DNA of 64,000 bases from contig NC_090448.1 in assembly GCF_031143425.1 (NCBI RefSeq), forward strand, positions 337,645,177 through 337,709,176, written 5' to 3'. The stretch is from Pleurodeles waltl (lineage: Eukaryota; Chordata; Amphibia; Caudata; Salamandridae). The notes beneath the pieces are model-generated. The model was given only the letters and a program-made list of their open reading frames with translations, was not told the origin of the DNA and did no database searches. A program made the position numbers and the translations under genes. Below are positions 1 through 11,960 of this stretch, in pieces (positions within the stretch are counted from its first letter, which is position 1; every line of letters starts with the position of its first letter).

Positions 1-2984
1 GGTGTGCGCGTCAGGAAAAACGAATCTATGAAGCTAGAAGGGTGTCCGGAAAAACATGACAAAATATGGGGGAAATGGTGGGCCTATCACGGTGTTTTAT
101 TGTAATGTACTGCCAAGCTCTGGTTGTCCAGCAATGGCCTCTGCCCTATGCGTTGTATCCACATTATTGTCATTGTCGGAGCTTGTTGTGTTTGCACTGT
201 TTTCAACTTACCGAAAAAAATGAAAATTTGGTTCTCAAAAAAAGAAAGTAATGACCCAATTTTGCTGATCTTGGTCTTAAAAATTTCATAAAAATTTGAA
301 GTATGTTTGTAAATTGATCTTGAGTTATTCTTCACATTTACTGATACTGTGAGTACAACAAATGCTTAGCACTTCTCCAAGATTGGCCTAACTGCTCAAC
401 CATACCATAAAAATTAGAGCATTAGGTGGTCTAGTTTTTACCTCTGTAAGCCACGGTGGGGTTGCTTGACTCTCTGCACAGTGCACATTATTTTTGTACA
501 CTATATAGAGAGCCAGTCTCCTACAACAGGGCAACTTCAAAGGAAGAATAGCATGGCTTACCATAAACATGTTGCTCTATAAGGTTCCTGCCAGTGTGCC
601 CCACTTCCATATCCAAGATAAGAAGCAAGTAATTACTGTTCTCTGTCAGGAGGCCTAAACCAATTACACACCTCATCAAGAACATTAGTGATACTGACGG
701 AGGTCGAGCTCAGCAAAACTGTATCAAGTTGAGTTCTTCTAACATCAGCTTTACTGTATGTTTTTATATCTATGTTCAGTGGAAGTTAGATTTTTGATTA
801 GAACTATGTGTGAATGATTTCTCTAGGTTTTTTCACCCTGGCATGGAAATTATAACTTTTGTCCACAGGCAAACTTTTACTATAGGAAAACAGAACCACG
901 GAGTATGCAGTGAGAAAGTGATTTTTCTATCCTGTCAAGGTAGTCACATTCAAATCTAAAGCTGCAATGAGTGGTTTAGTTAGTTATTATTTTAAAATCA
1001 CTCATGTGGTTGCTGTAAATCAACAATGTAGCCCACATGTGGCATCAAACCTTTATGCTACAGGTGCTATTTCTGGATCAATGTGCTCCAGACTTACCTG
1101 AATGTTAGACGTCTACTGTGAACTCCACCAATTATCTCCATTTATGACCTACTACATGTGATCCTTACTCCCTGGTCGAGTAACATGTTGCTCGCTAATG
1201 ATTCCATATTATGACTGGTTTCTGTTGTCCCTTGATGATTTCATTGGTTTGCACACACACTATGCAAATATGAGTTAATCTTATTAATGTTATACTATGC
1301 TAACATTCAGCATGTGAACAGTCTGATTTTGTAATTGTTCATATGCACGGCCCAGGTATCATGACTCTCGTTCCATTGCGCAAGGATAGCAACTCAGTCT
1401 GTGGCCTGATGTCCAGAGAGGAAGGTACCAAAGACAACTCTCAATATTTTAGATTGAAACACTGTAAAAAAAAAACTTGTGTTTGTGGTGCTTGAGAAAG
1501 AAGAATTTCTGGATTCTTGGTGGACACTATGCTGGTTGGCTGAGCGCCAGGCCTGTGAACTTTGAACAGTGGCTCTACGGTACACTTAGAATTGCTGACC
1601 TAAGGAGAAGAATTAGAGACTATGCCTAGCATTTCACACAATTTTACATATCTTCTATTTGTTATTGTTTTATATTTCTGTGTTTGCTAATGTGTTTCTA
1701 ATATTCACTATAACGTTTTTGCTTCTCTCATGGTCCACGTTAGTTCTAAATTCTGTGACTTCGTACTGAAAAGTAGGGATCCCATATATCTAAATCTACC
1801 CTACTCAGTCTTGGGCTCGTCTCAGTAAGGGTTGGTGAGACCTCTATCCGATTTCCCCCCTGTGCATATTAATAGGCCAGATATATGGCTTCAAATGCTA
1901 AGGGAAATGCAACCTAGGGGTTCAAAAGCTAATTTGGCCTTCGCAATGTCTTTCCTAATACAAAACTGTACACGACTTATCAGAGTAATGAGCTTTCATA
2001 TGAAATTGTATGTACTAAAACTAATTTAAAAAAATAAAATATTGTGACAAAATATATGTTATACATTTTTTACAACGTGAATTCTTTGGACATAAGTTCA
2101 GAATTAGTTGAGGAAGTGTTAAAAAAAGTGTGGGAGTTAACAAGGACCACTTTTAAGTGAGAAGAGATTGAATCCGAGAAAAGTTACATGAATCACAGGA
2201 TGCACGTAGCTTTTTCTTTGTAAAAGTTTGTAATTTATTGGCATTTAAATAAAAATCCCCATGTGCTAAAAATAGTTTATTTCTGTACCACAATGTCTTA
2301 ACGAGGTCACAGTGGGACAACCAACACATGTTACCAATCCTATAGATTTCCCCCTTGGTAGTGTTTCTGGTTTTGTTGGTCTACTGCTTCAAATCCTATA
2401 CAAGACCAATAAGTTAAAACACATATGTTCACTATATACATTGTTATATTTCTTTTTGATCCACAGGCCCACAGTCGTTTTTTTGCTCCCTCAGACCCCA
2501 GTGGGGTACAACCTCCTTTTCCTTCTGTGAGGGAGAGGGGTTAAGAGGAAGGTCCTTTCTGGGTACCAGCAGACACCAGAATGAAGCTGGCTGGTGCTCT
2601 CTTCGGGGCTCTCTCATTGATATGTGTGTGAAGTCACATGTGATGTTACATACTTATCTGGAGGACCTAGGAGGGATTTCCTAGTCTTCCCAGCTCCTTC
2701 CTATGACCTGACCTTTCTAGAAGTGGCTGGGGAAAGATGGGAGGAAGGATAGAAAGATTAGCCCCATTCTTCCAGCTATTTGACCCTGCCAAAGGACGAA
2801 ATGAGAAGGATGTTGGGATTGGAAGGTGAAGGGCCAGGATTATTCCTAGTCAGTCCCATTTTAGTCCCAATTTCCTGGTCCATTTCACACAGCTGTTTCA
2901 TGCACAATTCCTCTCTCTCCATGAGCAGCACCTTCAGTGGAAGGAAGTGTGTGACTATGTCCAAACAAGGAGGCAGACACTACT
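1..2984. other. Unclassified AT-rich DNA, no gene seen
   Basis: I see no recognisable coding region, RNA gene or element with defined ends here. All open frames are short, overlap on both strands and lack known motifs. The stretch from about 2760 has weak resemblance to the tandem repeat that starts near 2985, but not enough to extend that array. Confidence 0.5.
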
Positions 2985-3790
2985 TGGATTTTCTTTAGCC
3001 TAAGAAAAATTCAAACAGTGCCTTGCTCCATTCTGGGGCACAGACACACAATTCTATGCCCCCAGTAAGGAGCTCAATGCAGAAAAAAACTAAAATAGTT
3101 TCTGGATCCTTTCCTGGGCACAGACACACATTTCTGTGATCAAGGAATGACCCCATTGCAGTTCGGATTTTTTCTTAGCCTACAAAAAAATCCATAGCAT
3201 CTGACTACATTTTGGGGCACAGACATCTGCCCTCACAGGGCGACAGATACTGTTTGAATTTCTTTAGGCTAAGAAAACATCCAACAACCTTTGGCTACTT
3301 ACTGGGACACAGATGGAATGCAACTCTTGCTCCAAAAAGGAGTCAGATGCAGCTTAGATTTTTTCTAAATTTACGAAAAAAATCCAAGCAGTGCCTGGTT
3401 CTTTTCTGAGGCACAGGCACATAATTGTGGGCTCCTGCAAGAAGCCGGTTACTGTCCATTTTTATTCAACCTGAGAAAAAATCAAAACAGTGTCTGGCTT
3501 CTGGCAGCCTCTGGCTCGTTCCTGGGACACAGATACATTAATGTTTCCTCTCACAATGTATTGCAGAAGACAGGAGTTTTATGTCTGTGCCCCCAATGAG
3601 CTAGATGGTGTTTCAATTTCTTTCTTAGCCAAAAACAAAATCTTAACACCTTCTGGCTCCTTGCTCTGGCTGGGAAACACAGCTCCTTCCTCTCACAAGA
3701 CAAAAGAAAGGAGCTTTCTGTGCCCCAGCAAGGAACCACACCATGCATGGATCTTTTCTAAGCCTAGGAAAACAGACATTTCTATTATGT
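2985..3790. repeat. Degenerate ~100-bp tandem repeat with a palindrome in each unit
   Basis: About eight diverged units follow each other. Landmarks recur in order: an inverted repeat of the form GGATTTTTTCTTAGCC then AAGAAAAAATCC, then CAGTGCCTGGCTCCTT, then GGGCACAGACACAC, then a CCCCAGTAAGGAG-like piece. Unit length varies from about 80 to 150 bp, so the array is old. The open frames across it (for example 3490-3792) are products of the repetition and not a gene. No transposon termini were found. Confidence 0.7.
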
Positions 3791-5090
3791 AATGTTGTAA
3801 TTTATTACTGTAGAATGTTTTCTTTTGTTTGCTCTATCTGTGTGCTGGTGTGCAGTGGGAGCTCCATGATTAGACAGTTGGCTTTGCTATCTGAGCCTGG
3901 AGCAGCTGCTGAGGACACTGGTGCTGACCAAATTAGAATAAACTCTTCTTTTTCAAATCTACTGCTGCCTTATGTATGTTGTTCAACACAACAATTTCCT
4001 ATTTTGTGCATTTTCATACCTAGCTGCAATTAGTTTTGAGATGGGGGACCAGGGGTGAAATCGAAGGGAGATCCAAGAAAGCTAAAGATTACTGAAATGT
4101 AGACAATATTATAAATCGTCAGGGGGATATTTGTGTACTCTGCTGAGGGATTTCCCAAAGTAACTAATTGTTGAAATTAATAAAATAGTGAACAAATGTG
4201 TGTGAAAAAGAGAAATGGGTCTCTTAGGTTTCACCTGTAAATTCTTGCACAGAAGATGGATTCTTCAATCATTTTATGCTGTTTTGTCTGACTGACTCTT
4301 CTTGTCAGAAATGTTTAGCATTTTTATATTTGCAAAAGCCCATAATACCCACAGCCAGTAATGAAGTTATAATTTACATTTTTTCTACAGTGTGCCTATC
4401 ATGTGCCTCTTAATAATGAAAAATATCATGACTAGAAATTGGGCTGTAGTAATGTGAAGGACTTAGATGCAGCGTCCCGACTGAATTTACTCCCTTTTTC
4501 CAGTCTACCTTTTTGACTGCTATGCGGTATCTGTGTCCTTCGAGACTGCTATTCAGTGCCACAGTGTGTGCCGTGGACCTAAAATAACACTGTTAAAAAT
4601 GTTTTCACCCAATCTGTTAATTGAACTTTCTACGAAAGCCATGGTAGATGGTGCAGAAAGTTCACTAGAGGAATGGAAGTTACATTTCATATGTGACCTG
4701 CAGTGTGTACTTGCATCACCCACATTTATAAAGAAAATATACATCGGCCTGGAGCACTGCTGTGATCTGGTTGGGGTGCTGTTCAAAAGCAGTGCAGTGA
4801 CACATAAAAAGGAAAAGTGCTGGGTGCCTAATATGTAAAAAGTGCTACACAATATATTTGAGATAAGAGCTTTACAATGATTGAAGGCTCAACACCTGCT
4901 CTCACTGGATAGTTTGAGGCTGTATTCTACAGGAACTGAACTAGATATAACTAAAAGTATTAATTTGTAACTCTGTTTAGGTGAATGCTAGCAAAATTAA
5001 TTACAATTATTTTCATCTTAGATTTCAAATGTGAATAAGCTTTATAAAACTCTAATTCTTATGCTGCTTGAGCCAAAAGTAACTTAGAAA
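3791..5090. other. Unclassified DNA between tandem repeat and LINE
   Basis: Nothing supportable seen. A 101-codon open frame at 4533-4838 has an equally long antisense frame and no recognisable motif, so I do not call it. Confidence 0.5.
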
Positions 5091-5997
5091 TGGGGGCATG
5101 ACCAATATGGCGACAACACCGGACGTGCTGAATTGAGCTCTGGCCCTGTAATAATCGTTCTGCTTCCCCTCTTCAGACTCTGGCAGAACCTATGGATGTG
5201 CTGGCCAAGATCATTAGTGTCAGGTTGATTATCTAGGTGCAGTGAAGCGATGTGTGGTCTGCACGACATGTGAGAGTCGCTGCCCGCCAGGGGTGGCAGG
5301 ACCTGTAACCGGCTCGCCAGAAGCGAAATAGAGAAGCAGGCCATGGGAAGCTATGGTCTTGATTCTTAATGGCTGACCACCACATTGCCCCCAAAGTGAG
5401 GCTACCCATAGTGGAGGCACCCTTGATGGGGAGGAAGCGCTGAGACACCAGGCCTGCGTCCCCTTGCAGCAAGAGACTTCCAAAGATTGGCACATGCAGA
5501 GAACAGGGAGGCACACTGCTGCAGGCCCCTGGTACACCGGAGTCCAAATTGATGAAGAGAGGCATATGCCACAGACTTGGGCAGGGCCACTGGGTCCAGC
5601 TGCGAGTGATCCAGCCCGCAGCAGAGTACCACCAGCACTACATGTCATGGTGTGCCCTTAAGCAAACCGTGGACTGCGGGGACCTGGGCCGTACTATGCA
5701 GGTAAGCTGCATGACGCCCAGACAGTGCCAGAAAGCTGGCGTTGGTCCCGGTGTCCCGGAGATAGGACAGGCCCACCAAGCAGAACAGCAGCAGCCTGGA
5801 TCTTCTCTGCTTCAGCCCACAAATCGAGGCAGGCAAGCCCATGACTGTATTGGATTGGTAAGAACCAGACTTGATCTGCCGCCGTACTAGAAATGGGCTC
5901 CTGGCCTGGACACATGGGGCGTGGATTAAACATGAGCCTTCTACCCCCTGCAAAATAATTACACCCAAAGATCGGCTTATCGGTCAGACTGCCAGGG
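5091..5997 (+). promoter_or_regulatory. L1 5' UTR / internal promoter region
   Basis: This GC-rich leader precedes ORF1. Its first bases include a YY1-type ATATGGC site, which in mammalian L1 sets the transcription start. Several long antisense frames (up to 180 codons at 5694-6236, - strand) cross it, but they share no motif with known proteins and are explained by base composition. Promoter function is inferred from position only. Confidence 0.5.
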
Positions 5998-6840
5998 TTG
6001 ACACAAACGGCACTCCCCAAACTGGACATAATGTTTAAACCTAAACCAACCAATTCCCCTTCCCCCCAAAGACAGTGTGGGTCACCTAACCACAAGCAAA
6101 GCGAGGAAGGTCCCCTGAGCCACCTCAAAGCTACATTTGCAAAACATTCTGACCAGTTTGACAGAATGCTACAAGCGATAGAGGAAAACGAGACCTCACT
6201 GGAAGCCAAAGTTGATATGATGTCAACAGAGATCACTTTGCTCCGAAGCAGACCTTGAGAAATTGGCGGAGTGAGTAGACAACACAGAATCTGCTATCAC
6301 CACAATGTGCCCCACGCTGCAAGAGACTTGGACCAAACTACAAGAAATGTGATTCGCCATAGCATCCCTACAACGAAGTGCAGAAGATGCAGAGGGGCAC
6401 TCTGGGCACAACAATATTCAATTTCTGGGATTCCTGGAATTCTCCCAGGGCCCAAACATTGAGCTCTTTTTCGATGAACATGTTATTGGCGAGGAAAATT
6501 CCAAAATTATTTTCTATATAATGGGCCAATCAAAAACCTGGGTGCCCACTGCCGCAGGGAGCCCAACTGAGATCAGCGATTGCAAGACTGCTTAATTATA
6601 GAGATAGGGACTCTTACTACAAGTATTCAGCACAAAAAGTCAGTGGACGTTTGAGGGCAACATGGTCACCGTATATCCAGACTACACAGTGAAAGTGCAG
6701 CAATGTTGCAACTCCTACAATGCAGTTAAACAACAAATACGAACGCTGAGCCTGAAATATGCTCTCCTCTTCCCCGCAAAACTATTGGTGGTAGAGGGAG
6801 AGACATCACTCTTTTTTAAGACTCCTGAGAAATAATAAAG
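5998..6840 (+). pseudogene. L1 ORF1 (RNA-binding protein) pseudogene
   Basis: ORF1p of L1 is a trimeric RNA chaperone that packages the LINE transcript. The first open stretch (5998-6258, 86 codons) is Pro/Lys/Ser-rich and then becomes a heptad-like coiled-coil segment (FAKHSDQFDRMLQAIEENET). After a frameshift near 6255 the central part appears as ELFFDE-like text, and the C-terminal domain is recognisable near 6585-6840 as LLNYRDRD and later LKYALLFPAKLLVVEGE. This order (coiled coil, RRM-like centre, C-terminal domain) matches L1 ORF1p. At least three frame changes and several stops make it non-functional. Confidence 0.8.
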
Positions 6841-7667
6841 CTAACACCTAATGATTGAAGGGGCAGGGCGTTGCTGATTCGGAGAACCAAATGAAGTTGA
6901 CTCAGGATCCTGCGCACCCATCCCACGAATGAACAAGCAGCTAAGGAAAGGGCGCAGGTGGTAGCGCAAATGGCATAACACAGTCAAAACCCATTTCCCA
7001 TCCTACGAGCAGAACATGAACTGGACACCAACTTTGATTCCACAGGGACTGAAGCCTCAAGAGATGAGGAGGAACGAAGCCTGGCTCTGGCATATAGATT
7101 GGCCAACTATCTGGGCTGAACTTCATGGGTCCTTGCTGCACACGGCCCGCATCGATCTGTGGTAACCAGTGGGGGCCTTCTTGGGGGTGCAAGAGGGACA
7201 CAGGAGAAGGGGTGGGCTAATGTCCTGCAACATCAGGGCCGACATGGCTGTTGAGGATGACTCAGATTACCAAGTGCCCACCTCTGCAGTAATGGACTTG
7301 AACACCCTGTTAGAGCCATATGCAGCATGCATGGACACCCTGCATCTATGTGGCTGAGCTAGGTGCAAGTACCCTACCTGGGGGAGGTTGGGGATTCAAA
7401 TGTTTCACATGTTGGTATACTGTATTAGGAACCTACGAAGACACAACTGGGTTGGGTCAACGTCAATGCACACACACCGCAAACCAGGATACAAACTGGA
7501 GTCAACACAATCCAGGTTCTTAACAACATTGGCTTCTAAGCTGCTAATAGATACTACATATGACCACACTAGATGGTAACCCCCATAACTTCCTTGACTC
7601 CCACTCACAAATCTCCTGACATGGAATGTGAGGGCAATGTTAGAGGCATGGTTACTCCCAGCATGCA

Positions 7668-8405
7668 ATGGATTGGGAATGCGGGCTCGAGCAATTGCCA
7701 GTGGCTGAGATTAATTCAAGCATTCCATCCATCACCTTGTTGTGTTTGCATTTCCCGCCCTAAGTGTGCCAGGTATACCTGGACATGGATCCCGGACTTA
7801 CTGTGCTGCTGGAACGAAGCTGTACCTGGCTGAAGAGCCCAAACTAGGGCAAAAACTGGTCCTAGGTTCCTTGTGTTCCAGTTCAGGGAGGACCTGGCCT
7901 GGCAGTTTGGGCTGGACTGATCCCATGAGGAGCAGGGTCAAGACTGATTTGCATATGGCTGGGTCCAATCTGAGGTGACATGGTGGGCCAAAAAACAATG
8001 GATTGGGACACGGCCTGAGCGATTGCCAGTGGCTGAGATTAATTCAAGCATTTCATCCATCAACTTGTTGTTTTTGCATTTGCCATTCTATGTGTGCTGA
8101 GTATGCCCAGACGCGGGTCCCCGGCTGACTGTGCCACTAGAATGAGGCACTAGCTAGCTAAAAAGCCCTAACTAGGGTGAAACCGGTCCTAGGTTGCTTG
8201 TGTTCCGGTTCAGGGAGGACCTGCCCTAGCAGTTCGGGCTGCATTGTTCCCTTCAGGAGCGGGGTCAAGACTGATTTTCATATGGCTGGGTACAAACTGA
8301 GGTGGCATGGCGGGCACTAAAACGATGGATTGGGATGCGGCCCAAGCAGTTGCCAGTGGCTGAGATTAATTGAAGTATGCCATCCATCACCTTGTTGTTT
8401 TTGCA
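7668..8405 (+). repeat. ~328-bp satellite, 2.25 units, inside the LINE
   Basis: The phrase ATGGATTGGGA followed by GATTGCCAGTGGCTGAGATTAATT begins at 7668, 7998 and 8325, giving periods of 330 and 327 bp. The third unit stops after about 80 bp, at a TTGTTGTTTTTGCAT phrase shared by all three. L1 endonuclease-like translation lies on both sides, so the array sits inside ORF2. No terminal inverted repeats or clear target duplication were seen. Confidence 0.8.
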
Positions 8406-8607
8406 TACATCTAGCATGAGACACCAAGTCTGCACATACCTAAAACACCGCTAGACCCACATAAGATGCCCCTGGTGCAAGCAGAAATACAAAAGGTGCA
8501 TACGACATGGAGAGGGCAGACTTACAGTACAATCACACACATTTGACATTCAGGGACGATATGTCACACTTGAAGTTCTTTTAGTTAGCACTCCTTATAG
8601 CACACTA

Positions 8608-8764
8608 GGGCCCATATTGACACTTTTTTAGCGCCGCATTTGCGTAATTTTTTTATACAATAATAGGGCAAACTTCCAAAATATTATTGTATTTTCTACG
8701 TTTGCGCTGCTTTTGCATAAAAAAATGATGCAAATACAGCGCTAAAAAAGTATAAATATGGGCC
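8608..8764. mobile_element. 157-bp palindromic element, TA-flanked, GGGCC-ATATTTATAC termini
   Basis: The ends are inverted copies: GGGCCCATATTGACACTTTT at the left and the complement of GGGCCCATATTTATACTTTT at the right, each followed inward by TTTAGCGC and a GCAAA-rich arm. The element is flanked by TA on both sides (8606-8607 and 8765-8766), a duplication size typical of Tc1/mariner-type movement. It has no coding capacity and must have been moved in trans. It sits in the L1 endonuclease region and is therefore younger than the LINE. Confidence 0.8.
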
Positions 8765-9420
8765 TAGGTACCAAATGTTGACACCGGCCCATACACGTCA
8801 CCCACAGATGGCCTGCATCTGAGGGAGGGATTAATTGTGGCCCAGATGTGGGTGTGGAACGTTCTGTCCCACCCTAAGTGGAGGGCAGCCTGCCATCGAA
8901 TGACATGCCACTTCACAAGTTGGATGGATATTAAGAGGGAGCACATTATTTGGTTACTACCACAACCGGACAGTAAAAAGTACTTGTTCTACTCTGCAGC
9001 ACATGATGTCCACACTAGATTAGACTTATTTCCCTGTAGTGACACACTAGGCCCATTCATACTTAGAACTAAATACTTACCATGCACCCTATTGGATCAC
9101 TGCCAACTACAATTGGTGATGCGCTGAGGCAGAGACTACCCTGCTATTCTATCCTGGAGACTGCAAACACAAGCACTACCAGATGCACCATTCCACAATG
9201 CCATAGCAATGTACATAACTCCCTATTTTGAATTTAACACATGTTCTACCCTGTCTAGAGCAATGGACTTGGAGACACACAGAGTGGTTATGCGCGGGCA
9301 CTTTATCCCAACAACATGGGGTGGGGAAAGGGGTATTAAGCAAATCCTATGTAGGGAAATACTAAACACAGAAGGGAACATGAAATGGCTCAAGACTGAG
9401 ACGCTGCTTCAGCCAACTAG

Positions 9421-9548
9421 GGGCCTGATTTAGAGTTTGTTGGATGGGTTACTTCATTACAACGTGACTGATATCCTGTCCACTGTATTAAGATGTCCAG
9501 TGGGGATAATGTGATTGAAATACGGCCAATAAGATATTTGCCACGTTT
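9421..9548. mobile_element. Partial foldback element (GGGCCTGATTTA family)
   Basis: The left end GGGCCTGATTTAGAGTTTGT is followed by GGATGGGTTACT, GATATCCTGTCCAC and a half-complementary CGGCCAATAAGATA stretch, the same internal order as the elements at 22108-22276 and 36986-37131. The right terminal repeat is missing, and L1 ORF2 translation (EQLRTLRKIQVELKTWL) resumes near 9550. It is a truncated or decayed insertion in the LINE. Confidence 0.65.
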
Positions 9549-10999
9549 GAACAATTGCGTACACTTAGGAAGATCCAAGTCGAACTGAAAACATGGCTGT
9601 GTAACCTAGATTACAAGCACTAACTTTCACAACAGCATGGGGAGGGAGAGCATGTAGGTAGCGTTGGCATGGCTGCTGCGTGGAGATCAGGTCCTCTCCC
9701 CTGTAGAGTCCATCAAGACTGTAGATGGCGGCTCACACAACACTCAATCAAACATTAATTCCGCCTTTGTGTATTATTATCACTCTCTATATGCAGCTAG
9801 TGACTGCCCCCCTGTTACCGCATACATGAATACTTAAGAGAGATCCCTGTCCCACTCCTAAACACAATCCGGCATGCCAAACTGGATGAACCCATCCAAA
9901 TAGAGGAAATTTGTGCGCCCATAGCTCAAATGGCCAGAAATAAAACCCCAGCCACGGACGGCCTCCCTATGAACTACTATGCCACTAACAACACACTACT
10001 AACCCAGAAACAACTTGAAGTTTATAACCATGTGAGAGAGAGGGGTTGGCTCCCAGAATCACCCTGTGAAACTCTGATAGTAGTCCACCCCAAGCTGGAG
10101 GGTGACTGGCTGGATATGTGCTCATCCAGACCACTGTCACTTTTGAACGTTATTTACAAAATACTGGGGAAGGTACTGGCTAACAGACTACTCCCCATAA
10201 TCTACTCACTGGTTCACACTGACCAAAACCGCTTTATACCAGAAAGAAACACTTTCCTGAACACTCTTCGATTGGTGATACTTATGAGGATCAATAATAC
10301 TGACACTGGAGACAGTTTAGCAGTATTGCTCGACAAAGAAAAAGCTTTTGATACATTGGGATAGACCTTTTTGCTAGTGACGCAAGAAGGGATGAGTATA
10401 GGCCAGGGATATCTCAGCTGGGTTCCAACACTATACAGTCAAGCAGTAGCCAGGGTCAAAACAGGCTGGACAATTTCAGCATGCTTTTATGAACCAAGGG
10501 GCACCAGGCAGAAAGGCCCCCTCTCAGAATTGAAATTCGCCCTTGCTATGGAACGACTGGCGTGCAAATTACTCCTACAAGCCCAGTACTGGGGGATACC
10601 TGCCTATGGTAGATGGCATATACTATCCTTGTATGCATATGATGCCCTAATTTACCTATGTGACTCACTACCACACTCCAGGCTCTGACAGAGACCCCGG
10701 ATGGCTTCAGAAATATACAGAAAAAAGATAGTAGTGGTATCAGAAAGCAAGTGCCAGAAATAAGTGTTCAAAACTGATATTGGAGAAATGGTGCCCAATG
10801 GTGATATATGCCCCACTACCAACTGGCATAATATTGCAGCCACAAGGATTGCATTGCACCTGCATATATAGAAGAAGATACCTCGGCACACACAGCGAAG
10901 TCCACAATGTAATCACATCCACAAAACATCCATTGAAGATTGTAAGGTTGATGTAATTTATTGGTGTGCGAAATCAGATCTTCCGTAAACAGTACAGTG

Positions 11000-11070
11000 T
11001 AGAAGTATCCACAGCAACAGCCAACACATGTTTCATCACCTACGTGACTTTTTCAAGGCTACACAAGACT
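11000..11070 (-). other. Hammerhead-ribozyme-like motif (degenerate)
   Basis: Read on the - strand, the segment gives TAGCC, TTGAAAAA, GTCAC-GTAG-GTGAT (stem II), GAAA, ACA-TG-TGT (3-bp stem III), a GTT cleavage triplet, and GGCT, which pairs with AGCC as stem I. The layout is that of a minimal type-I hammerhead with a very short stem III, the form reported in Penelope-like retroelements. The CUGANGA box carries at least two substitutions, so activity is unlikely. Confidence 0.4.
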
Positions 11071-11960
11071 TGTCCAGTCAGGGACAACCATGGCAGGAGG
11101 TGGACACCCAAGCATATAGTAACAATATTGCGGCCTGTCAACTCCAAAACATAAAAGTACACAAGGCTCCCAAATTGCACTACTCCCATCCTTCAAATTG
11201 GGGTACTGTCCAAGTAGAAGCAATACTAAATTAGGCAATAGTGTGAAGCCCATCCAGTCCATCGGTGCAAAAAGTAATTGCCTGGTGGCAGCAACCATAG
11301 GATTTCCTAATACAACTTCAGAGTTGACAGAAATGTAGAAGACTTATGACCCTGATAAGTCACATGGTTGTATAGAATAAATATAGCCGCGTGTAAGTCA
11401 AAAATCAAAGTCAAAAATGAGTTTCCCTGACTGGACCGCAAACTCATGTTCCCCAAGGCCTCTGTGCACTGTTCCCCATGCAACTCGCCAGACACAAGAT
11501 TTTTCCACATAGTGTGGGATTGTCCAGTAGTACACTGTACTTAAACAGGTATAGCGGGAATGCTCTCGGCCCTAGTGGAGCACACAGTATTGGCTACACC
11601 CGAATCATGCATGCTGGGCATTAGACATTAGACTCAAATCCAAAAGGGATAAATAATTTCATAGATTCCTTGATGTGGCCTGTGTGTTGTTTAAAAGACA
11701 AATAGCGATGTCTTGAAAGTCTTGTGCAGCTCCTGATACAAACAGCTGGCTCAAGGCTTTACTTAGCTGGGCAAAAGTAGAGTCAGATGTCACGATAAAG
11801 ACTCAAACTCGCAGAGGTGAGGACAGGGGATAACAATATGGAATATTTACATTGTGAAACTGGAAGCAAAGAATAAAGTGCGTCCTCTTACTTGACCGTC
11901 CTCACCTGCAAATTTACCATAGGATACCTGCACTAGGACATAGCCTACACCCTCTGACAC

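Larger units (their letters stand above)
7570..11840 (+). pseudogene. L1 ORF2 (endonuclease-reverse transcriptase) pseudogene
   Basis: ORF2p nicks the target DNA and reverse-transcribes the LINE RNA. The start of the APE-type endonuclease shows as LLTWNVRAM near 7610; the endonuclease resumes after the satellite, and its end is visible at 8960-9125 (YLFYSAAHDVHTRLDLF, then TLLDHCQLQL). The reverse transcriptase is best preserved at 9868-10688: KTPATDGLP, RPLSLLNVIYKILGKVLANR, DQNRFIPERN, then RGTRQKGPLS and LSLYAYDALIYL. The frame is continuous there except for one TAG at 10362-10364. The catalytic box reads YAYD, so one of the two essential aspartates is lost. The C-terminal part near 11480-11800 (WDCPVV, then RFLDVACVLFKRQIAMS) is shifted and stop-ridden. 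Confidence 0.85.
5091..11960 (+). mobile_element. Decayed full-length L1-type LINE with nested insertions
   Basis: The copy opens with GGGGGCATGACCAATATGGC, the form expected of an L1 5' UTR carrying a YY1-like AATATGGC site. About 900 bp of GC-rich leader follows, then ORF1 (about 5998-6840) and ORF2 (about 7570-11840), both on the + strand. ORF2 is interrupted by a tandem satellite (7668-8405), a TA-flanked palindromic element (8608-8764) and a second foldback element (9421-9548); L1-like translation resumes after each. Frameshifts and stops are frequent, so the copy is dead. The 3' limit is a guess: L1-like translation fades near 11840 and no poly(A) tail was found. Confidence 0.85.

Noticed and set aside
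5694..6236. 180-codon antisense frame
   Set aside because: Shadow of the GC-rich L1 leader and ORF1; no known motif, while the + strand has clear L1 features.
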